Part shown: in pieces, positions 56,247 to 64,000 of the stretch
Numbering within the stretch: position 1 is the stretch's first letter
Layout of the letters: each line of letters begins with the position of its first letter
Origin: Syngnathus acus
Lineage: Eukaryota; Chordata; Actinopteri; Syngnathiformes; Syngnathidae
Direction: 5' to 3'
NCBI RefSeq assembly: GCF_901709675.1
Contig: NC_051094.1
Span: forward strand, 16,231,501 to 16,295,500
DNA length: 64,000 nucleotides
Program-made: the position numbers and the translations under genes
Notes under the pieces: model-generated
The model's database searches: none
Told to the model about the DNA's origin: nothing
Seen by the model: the letters and a program-made list of their open reading frames with translations, nothing else

Positions 56247-57557
56247 CAGACATGGGCCCGCGGGTCACGTCCGGCCCACGGGGCCGTTTAATCCGGCCCG
56301 CCAAACCTGAATAAATTGTATTATTAAACGTTTTATTGGTCATTTTCCATGCAATGACTGCCTTTCTCCAGTAGATGGGGAAACGCCCGCCCGCGCATTT
56401 ACTCCCGGAAGCCATGTCAGAAAGCTCGGAGCACACTCATAAGTGCGTGTACGTACTCAGTAGTACTCCGCGCTCTATTTCTATCAATGCCGAATTTCGA
56501 GTGAGGGCTGTGACGTCAGCATTCTCGTAATTCGCGCGCTGAGCTTTCAGATACAGTTTTACGCTAAAGCCACCCACAAACCTTCCCCTGGTATCCTTCC
56601 ATTAAAATGGGTGGCCCGAGGAAAAGAAAGGCGGACACTGAGTGCCGAGTGTTTAAAAAAGAGTGGACAATTTGGCTCGACCGACGTGTGTGCGCAGACG
56701 TTCAGCCACGTGAACATCAACAAAGCCCCGTCACAGATCTAAGTTAACGGACACCTCGGCTCTATCCTAAGAATTGCCACAACAAATTTGACTCCAGACC
56801 ATGATGCACTAGCAAAAAAAGGGAGACCAACAACACTTTTCCCACTGAGAATGAAGGGGAGTTTCTGTAGTTTGTTGTAAAAAAAATGCATTTTGAAAAT
56901 AATTTGTACAAATATTGATTGAAACGAGCGACCATTCTCATTTTCAAACAATGCAGAATGCTCAAGTACATTGATACACCACCTGTTTGCGACTAATCTT
57001 AACTTTTAAAGGTTTTAAGGCCGACTTGAAGGAAGTGTTTCCCGTTTCCTCACCTCTGTCACCAAGTGTTTGTGAGTTAAAGCTCTGCTCTGATTTTCAG
57101 ATATCCGTCACCGTGTTGCCGTTTTGATTTCTTTATTACTTTATTTAGATGTATTCTTTCACAGATTCTTCAAGATGATGTATTTGGTCAGAATGTTTGC
57201 CGTTATATGTGATTTCGCCTCATAAGATAAATAAACATCTTTCATAAATCTGACCTGCAGCCATGAAGTGATGGAAACTTTTATTCATAATAACAGTGTC
57301 GTATTTAATGAGAATCACTGATAGTAGTTTTTTGGTGAAATGTTTTTTTTAATGCTGTTTATAAATGCATTTGTTTTCAAAGCTTTTTTTTTAATAGCCA
57401 TCTCCCTACTAAAGGCCAAAACCTTTTATGCAATGACCTTTACATGTCACTTATTTTACTTCACACAAACACTACATCCATCTGCTCCTTGTTCGGCCCC
57501 CCGGTCAAAATCTAGAACCCAATTCGGCCCGCAAGTCAAAAAATTTACCCACACCTG
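56247..57557 (+). mobile_element. hAT (Charlie-like) element with transposase remnants and 8-bp target duplication
   Basis: It runs from CAGACATGGGCCCGCGGG to TTTACCCACACCTG, flanked by GACTAGAG (56239-56246, 57558-57565). Inside, ATG at 56607 opens a 46-codon frame with KRKADTECRVFKKEW, like the N terminus of hAT transposases of the Charlie/GTF2IRD2 kind. It is fused by a deletion to a transposase C-terminal-like piece (RIATTNLTPDHDALAKKGR at about 56765-56825, another frame). Most of the catalytic core is gone. Confidence 0.82.
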
Positions 57558-59220
57558 GACTAGAGTGTAGCCGTAGCTTATTATGCCTTACCAAAACGTG
57601 ACAGGGCACATTGGCGAGGCTGCTCGTTTTTCTAAAATCAGCCACGGAGAGGCTAATCCTTGTGATCAGTTGAAGTAGTCATAAATAGACATTTCCATGT
57701 AAATCTTGGCGCCAATTGATAGCTGTTTTTTAACCTTTTAAGCGATAGGCTTTACAATGATTTACAATGGGGAAATTGTGATCTCTTCCTTCCATGACGT
57801 AGTCAGGCTGATGTGTCAAATGAAGCAGGCTCCAACCAAAAAGTGGGCGTCAGTAGGTGTACCACCCCTCTGTTAATAAATACCGTTAAATCGCTTCTGA
57901 GTTTTTTTTTTCAGGGAGGAATTGTAGCACTGACATCATTTTTTAATTTAGTCCTATCACATAAGTGCCAATGTTGGGCTCGCTTTACGCTCACTTTAAT
58001 TTGAGCATATCACTCCAGTCATTGACTTTCTCTCTTGTGCTATTTCTGGCTCAATATACTTTATGAACATCTGGTTCAGTTGAAACATGTCCATTTCAGT
58101 TTTCCCAAAATGTTTTCCTAGCTAGGGATTTGTTGGGTCTCGATAGAATATAGGAAACTTGATCCTTCCAAGTGTGTTCAATATGAAAAGTGACTTCAGG
58201 TAACGTCTGTTGTGCTTGATAGACAGTATAATACACAATCGAAAAACGGGTCAATTACAGCAATTGTCTTAGGGCACCTCAAAGAACAACAATTTGTAGT
58301 GTAAAGTAGCAAAACACAAGATTAGGGTGAATTCGGCATTGAAGGTGAAAAATGTTTTTTATTCTCAGGGGAACTTATGTTAGAAATCTCTGCCAACTCA
58401 AGATATGAGGATCCCATAGATGACCCATTGCATCCTCACCAATGCCAGCCAGCCATTTGTCAGCCCATGTGCTCATTCAGAAAACACATTAAAACCATAT
58501 ATTTCACTAACCTCTCTTTGTGAAATTCCCAACTTCCTTCACTGAGGAAAAAAACACAACAGCTCTAGTGGCCTTCACTCTAGCTTATTTGCCAAATTTA
58601 TCACCCTGTCTTTCAAGTGCATGGCCACCATATAATCAGGCTGATTCACACCTTCACACACTTGATCTCAGCGTGTCATGTCCTACGACTCCTCCTTTTC
58701 CTTCTCAGAAGATGACAGTTAAATATTCATGACAATTATTCAATGGCTTAACTTCCTTAAAGTTTCTGAGCAATGGATTATTACAACTACTACACCGAAA
58801 TATATGGAGGAGAAAACACATGAAAATACCAAAATAAAATAAAATGTACAGTACTGGAAGTTTAAAGTCTGAAAATTTTGAATTTGAAGTGGATTACTTT
58901 GAAAAAGTACTAATTTAGGTTTACAGATATGGTTTGTGTCTGTGGGTTGGGGTTTCTCTTTTCTCACAGTGCTGAAAAATATGGCACCTAGCAAGAATTG
59001 CTATTAAATGAAATGCACTTCAAAAAGTCTGTAACAAAACTTGCTGACATTTGAAAGGAAATTATATCATTACAGTAGGTAATTAACTTTAATTAACAGT
59101 GCTGGTGGAAAAACGCTTTTGAATTAAGTTAATGATGAAAGAGTTAGAACTGGATCATGTAAAAAAAAGTGTTGTTGGTTGTATTGATATTTTGGATATT
59201 TTGATGGCCTTACCATAAAG

Positions 59221-59408
59221 TAACCTGTATTCATTAAATGTGTCTCCAAATAAGGGATTTATTTCATTAGATTTTATTTAAAAACCAACTCAGCGTTACA
59301 CATTGATATCGTAACCTATATTCATTAAATGTGTCTCCAAATAAGGGATTTTTTTCATCAGATTTTATTTCAAAACCAACTCAGCGCTACACATTGATAT
59401 CATAACCT
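59221..59408. repeat. Two-copy tandem duplication, period 91 bp
   Basis: TTCATTAAATGTGTCTCCAA starts at 59230 and 59321; both copies continue ATAAGGGATTT and AACCAACTCAGCG, ending ACACATTGATATC. Very similar copies, so recent. Confidence 0.92.
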
Positions 59409-60199
59409 AGTTCTCTGAATATATTTGCACAATGTGCTACAGAACAAGCTAGTTCTCTTTTTGTACACTAACTTGCCTTATTATCAGAATGAGAAAAGTG
59501 CCTCATACATCAAAATAATATTTAACATTCTCTTTCTGCAACCAAAAATTATGCATATAAGTATTGAAGTTTTTACACTTTTAAATCGCGGTCTAAATGT
59601 AACTGCGGGGCACGTGTCCCCAGTACTGTCTGCGCCTATGCCTGTGTGGTAGAATTATGTTCTTGTGAAAACGTACCAAATTGCACATCAAAGTATTTAG
59701 TAAGTTCATACCTGTAATTGAAGTAAATAAACGGTCTTTCATATTAATAATGATTTGTTTACCTTTGCCTTAGTGTCCAATAATGCATAATATATGTCGT
59801 AGTTTGTTGCAGTAAATAGATTTTTGTTGAAAAAATGAATTTAAAAAGAAATTTGGAATAAAATTGTAAACACAAAGTTTCGGGGCGGGGGGGCACACAA
59901 TCTGATGATTTTCCCTCGTTTAGCCCCAGCTGTGTCATCTGCATAACTACAACAGCAAACATTGGCGCTCTGAAGCAAAGGTAAAATATACAGAATGAAC
60001 AACAGGGACTAACCCTTGAGTGACCCCTCAAGTCATGGCCATTTGATCAGATTCAATGGTCACAAAGTAACTTAGTTTCTCCAAGTAGTGCCTGAACTGA
60101 GAGGCCACATGGTATTTATAGGGTATTTATTTTGATTTAATGTTTGTTTGTTTTTAGGTTATTGCAATTATTTTTAAAACATCTCAGAGGAAGCTAATT

Positions 60200-60335
60200 C
60201 AGTTGTTTGATTTTGTGTATATATATATGTATATTATATGTATGTACATGTGTATGCGTATATATGCATGTATACGTATATGTACTGTAGATGTGTATGT
60301 AAATGTACATATGTATGTCTATGCGTATATACTAT
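60200..60335. repeat. Degenerate (TATG)/(TA) low-complexity tract
   Basis: GTATATATATATGTATATTA and many GTATG/CATGTG words. No coding meaning. Confidence 0.8.
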
Positions 60336-60610
60336 AATAGGGCTGTGTACAATATCATTATTGTATCAAAATCAAGATATGAACATTAAAAGTATTAACG
60401 TCAAAATAAGGAAGATTGTATTACAATCGAGATCTGAACATTCAAGATCGTAAGATCAAAAGGACGATATCTGTCACATGACCTTAGCTACCCTGTGTTG
60501 CATGTAAACCAAAGTCCAACCAACTACATTCCTTTCAAGTTTGGCAATGATCAAATGCTGAATCAAGCCAGTGACAATCATCTTTCAGAAAGGAAGAGGT
60601 AGGGGGGTGG

Positions 60611-60611
<1 letters not shown>

Positions 60612-60704
<93 letters not shown>
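60612..60704. repeat. (GA)n microsatellite
   Basis: About 46 uninterrupted GA units, preceded by a G-rich stretch. The Ser-Leu repeat minus frames are artefacts. Confidence 0.97.
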
Positions 60705-60706
<2 letters not shown>

Positions 60707-61014
60707 ACCCTTAACACCCATTAAAGGCAGCATTGTTTTCCAGAGGTCAACCCGGGTTTCATTCCAAACTTTAACACAAACCAGGAAAAGGAAGTTGAGC
60801 ATTTTCAGTTGATGTCAAAGACAAAAATCAACAGCACCCTTTTCCACTGCTCACAACATTTCAGCTTATGGTCTCTGTAAGCCTGATGACAAAATGAGAC
60901 ATACATCACTTGTCATGTTGTTGTCACTGGGCTGTTTTCGTTTTTCTTTTAGGTATTTCAGCAGTGAAGTGTGTTAAGAGCAACATGGCTAAGAATCTAA
61001 AACCACTGGGAGCC

Positions 61015-61053
61015 AGAAAGAAAGCAAGAAAGAAAGCAAGAAAGCAAGAAAGC

Positions 61054-61133
<80 letters not shown>

Positions 61134-61138
61134 AAAAG
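61015..61138. repeat. (AAAG)n microsatellite
   Basis: About 120 bp of AAAG/AAGC units becoming perfect AAAG after 61050. A second long purine-only tract on the same strand as the (GA)n array 310 bp earlier. Confidence 0.97.
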
Positions 61139-62231
61139 AAACATTGCTCTCATATGCGAAGCAGTTTGCATGCAGGAGCCCCAAGCCTCTCCAAACCTTC
61201 ATCATGCTGAGAACACACAAGTATGGTGGCCAAATCTCTCTATTGTCCACACCATGAGCACACAAAGGCCAGTTGCATAGTGTAAAGCAGCCTTTTGAGG
61301 GGCTGGCAGAGCAACAAGGCCTGCTGCTAAAGGGGTTTCTCTCTTCAGGTTTTGTTTCGTGCTTTCCATCACAATCGCGCTCAGCTGACACAGGGAGCGG
61401 GGGTTGCAGGAATCTGCTGTACTTTTCCGCTCGGGCCACACCCCCTCTTTCCAAGCCTACTCGTTTCCTATTTTCCAGATATCATGTCTGTTCTTCTCCT
61501 TTACTTATCTCTACAACCTGAGGATGACGAATGGGGGGGTGTAGAAAACGTTTTGACTATGACTGGTATGTACATAACACACATCAAACACATTCACAGA
61601 GGTTGAAGGCATCTGAAGACCCTCTGGGACTAAGATCCAGAATTCCTGGCAAGCCACACTGTGATGTTAATCTTCTAAGTTATGTGCATGCAGTTGTAGA
61701 TTGGGTGCTTCCAAAGAAACAATTGTGACCTGTTGACAGAGCCGTCTTGACAATATACACTCAAGCTTAAAGGTTAAATGATTAGCATTAAGTAATACTA
61801 CACCAGGCAAGGGCTCCATATTAATTATATGTAAATGCAAGCCGCATGCAACAGTTTGCTTTTTTTGTTTAATTCATTTTCCGTCTGCTTTAAATGTGTT
61901 TAGGGTGTTTAATGAGTTCAAGTTTTCTACATTCTGTTGTACATACATTTGGTATAATCTAAAATGCCTGAGGATGCCTACAATCGCAATATGCCAAACC
62001 AACTTGTATCCGTCTTCAAACTTTTCATTTGTTAAAATACTGTTAAACAACATTTAATAATAATTTAAAAAAAGCTGCTAATGAACAGAGTACATGCATT
62101 TATTTCAAAATAACGAAACATGCATTAATGCAAACCTGACCATGCAAGACATCGTAATTAGTGTTTCTATGTTTTTTGGCAAAAAAGCTGCCTAAATGAT
62201 ATTTACATAGCATAAAAATGTGTAAAACCTA

Positions 62232-62369
<138 letters not shown>

Positions 62370-62372
62370 TCA

Positions 62373-62489
<117 letters not shown>

Positions 62490-62849
62490 TTAAACTTTAA
62501 TACATTGGTTCTCAAAATGTTCTCAACAATTTACTCGCTGTTAAAATTATTTTCAGTGAAGTACCACCTAACTAGTGCAAAACATTTTTGGATGGAAAAC
62601 AAAAACAAAAAGATTTAAAACAAAGTGCTCTGCCATCAAAGTCTATTGTAAAATGTAAATATTAAACTTTGGAACTCCATTGGTAGTGGTATTGTTAGAA
62701 ACCACGTGGAGATAAAAAGATGTAACTTAAAAAAAGCAAATATACGAGAAATAAAATAAAAACAGTTGTTCATTTGCCATCATAGTAAAGCTCTGTTATC
62801 AAAAGAAATCATTAATTGTTAATTTTAAATAAAAGCAGTGAGTGCAGTG

Positions 62850-63888
62850 AGTGCTGTCAGGTGATTAAAAAAATAATGGAATTAATTACCGGACGTGCAA
62901 TTAATTAATCTAATTAATCACATTTTATTCTCATATCTGATAAAGGTCCCCAAATAAAGAATTCTGAATTCTAGGGCATTACAAGATTGCAGTGCAGTAC
63001 ACCAAGAAGAGAAGATTTGAAATCTACCTTTTTTATGATTGGTGGGGTGTCCTTGTTAAATGAAATTCAAAAGAAAAAACGTCAAGCACATCCGCAAACT
63101 AATTAGGACAGGTGCATTATTCAAAAATGCAATACAAAAACACTAAAATATCTCAAATATAAAACTGACGCAATACAGCAATTTCAAATTCAGGGATCTC
63201 CTGCATTAGTTGCACCTCAGTTTCACACAGCCTGTTGGAACTTTGAAAATCTCCACTCCAAACACTTAGTGTACAACCAACCATAATACTGAATATTATA
63301 GTTTTAGCTTGAAAATGTAAATGTCTCTACTTCTTTAGATTGCACTGTGCTGAAAACGTGACTTGGCAAGAAAAAAAATAAAAGCAAATGTGAATGACGT
63401 CACCACACCAGAAGAGTGGGAATAGATGACCATATTCCACCTATAATGCTTCAATGTTTAAATCTTTTCTCTTTATTTCATGTTCCAAAATGGTGAGTTG
63501 TTAGTTGTATGTGTGTGTGTGCATGTTAATTTGTAAAAATGTGTGTATTATCTTTTTTTTTGTCTGAAACAAATCCTCTTGTTAAACTTACACCACAGCT
63601 ACTATAGGTGTGTTAATTAATTATTTTGCTTATGTTCGCTCAATTCTACACTTTGCCTGTTGTTGTCCTGTTGTTGATGAGAAACACTACAAATGTTTTT
63701 ATCCGTGTGGCTGAGGCTACTGTAGAAGAAAACAGCCCTGCAAAAAGCAGGAAGCGAACGTGCTCCTTCAGCCGACAGGTCACTCACTGGGCCAAATTTA
63801 AAATGCTTGCACATGCCATTCCAGATTACTTGCGGTAATTTGCTGTATAATTAATTAATCTAATTCACACATTAAACTGACAGCCCTA
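62850..63888. mobile_element. Probable hAT element, GGGCTGTCA family
   Basis: The left end GTGCTGTCAGGTGATTAAAA and right end TTAAACTGACAGCCCTA are partly inverted, and both neighbour TAATTAATTAATCTAATTA. No clear 8-bp duplication. An open frame at 63626-63838 has no recognised domain. Confidence 0.55.
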
Positions 63889-64000
63889 GTATAAATATAC
63901 CCACACTACCATACAATTCAGACATCTCATTTGGCGTTTAGTTATCCAGCACATAGGTGAGAGTGTAATTGATTAAAAACTACATGAATTGCATATGGAC

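Noticed and set aside
60535-61454. Long Ser-Leu, Lys-rich and Phe-Leu-Ser repeat proteins
   Set aside because: They are translations of the (GA)n and (AAAG)n microsatellites.

Overview
The window is ray-finned (teleost) fish nuclear DNA. The evidence is vertebrate nuclear-receptor exons with GT/AG introns, tRNA-headed SINEs with (GGAT)n tails, L2- and RTE-like LINEs, many short hAT-type DNA transposons, and long AC, AG, GGAT and AAAG microsatellites. There is no bacterial-style gene organisation. Most long open frames are shadows of exons or repeats.

Two protein-coding genes are supported, both on the minus strand in tandem. (1) nr5a1 (steroidogenic factor 1, SF-1/Ad4BP): its promoter, first exon and three further exons lie at about 9.74-6.66 kb. 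They encode the complete DNA-binding domain, Ftz-F1 box, hinge and start of the ligand-binding domain. The rest of the ligand-binding domain lies beyond base 1, across an intron longer than 6.6 kb. (2) nr6a1 (germ cell nuclear factor, GCNF): eight coding exons from 49.43 to 38.42 kb give the protein from just before the zinc fingers to the stop codon, with phases that agree at every junction. A 3' UTR of about 4.3 kb probably ends at an AATAAA near 34.1 kb. The first exon(s) lie beyond base 64000, or were not recognised in the intron at 49.4-64 kb. This NR6A1-upstream-of-NR5A1 tandem is the vertebrate arrangement and supports calling the NR5 gene nr5a1 rather than nr5a2. The teleost a/b paralogue cannot be decided here.

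Layout: 1-6.66 kb, nr5a1 intron 4 with SINE, hAT and pogo remnants; 6.66-9.74 kb, nr5a1 exons and promoter; 9.74-34.1 kb, intergenic DNA with an L2 LINE (12.7-15.2 kb), an RTE-like LINE remnant (17.1-18.3 kb), a G-rich minisatellite, a large GGAT array, several SINEs, a CA-bearing DNA element (22.5-23.8 kb) and a TIR element (32.3-33.3 kb); 34.1-49.4 kb, nr6a1; 49.4-64 kb, presumed nr6a1 5' intron, rich in hAT elements whose 8-bp target duplications can still be read.

The most interesting signals are regulatory. Three let-7 seed matches lie in the nr6a1 3' UTR, two of which also match the miR-196 seed (one pairs with miR-196 over 11 nt). The nr5a1 promoter keeps the E-box/CCAAT arrangement known from mammals. 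nr5a1 has an in-frame upstream ATG in exon 1, and nr6a1 appears to have an extended C terminus. I found no convincing wholly new system; the findings below are specific, checkable observations.
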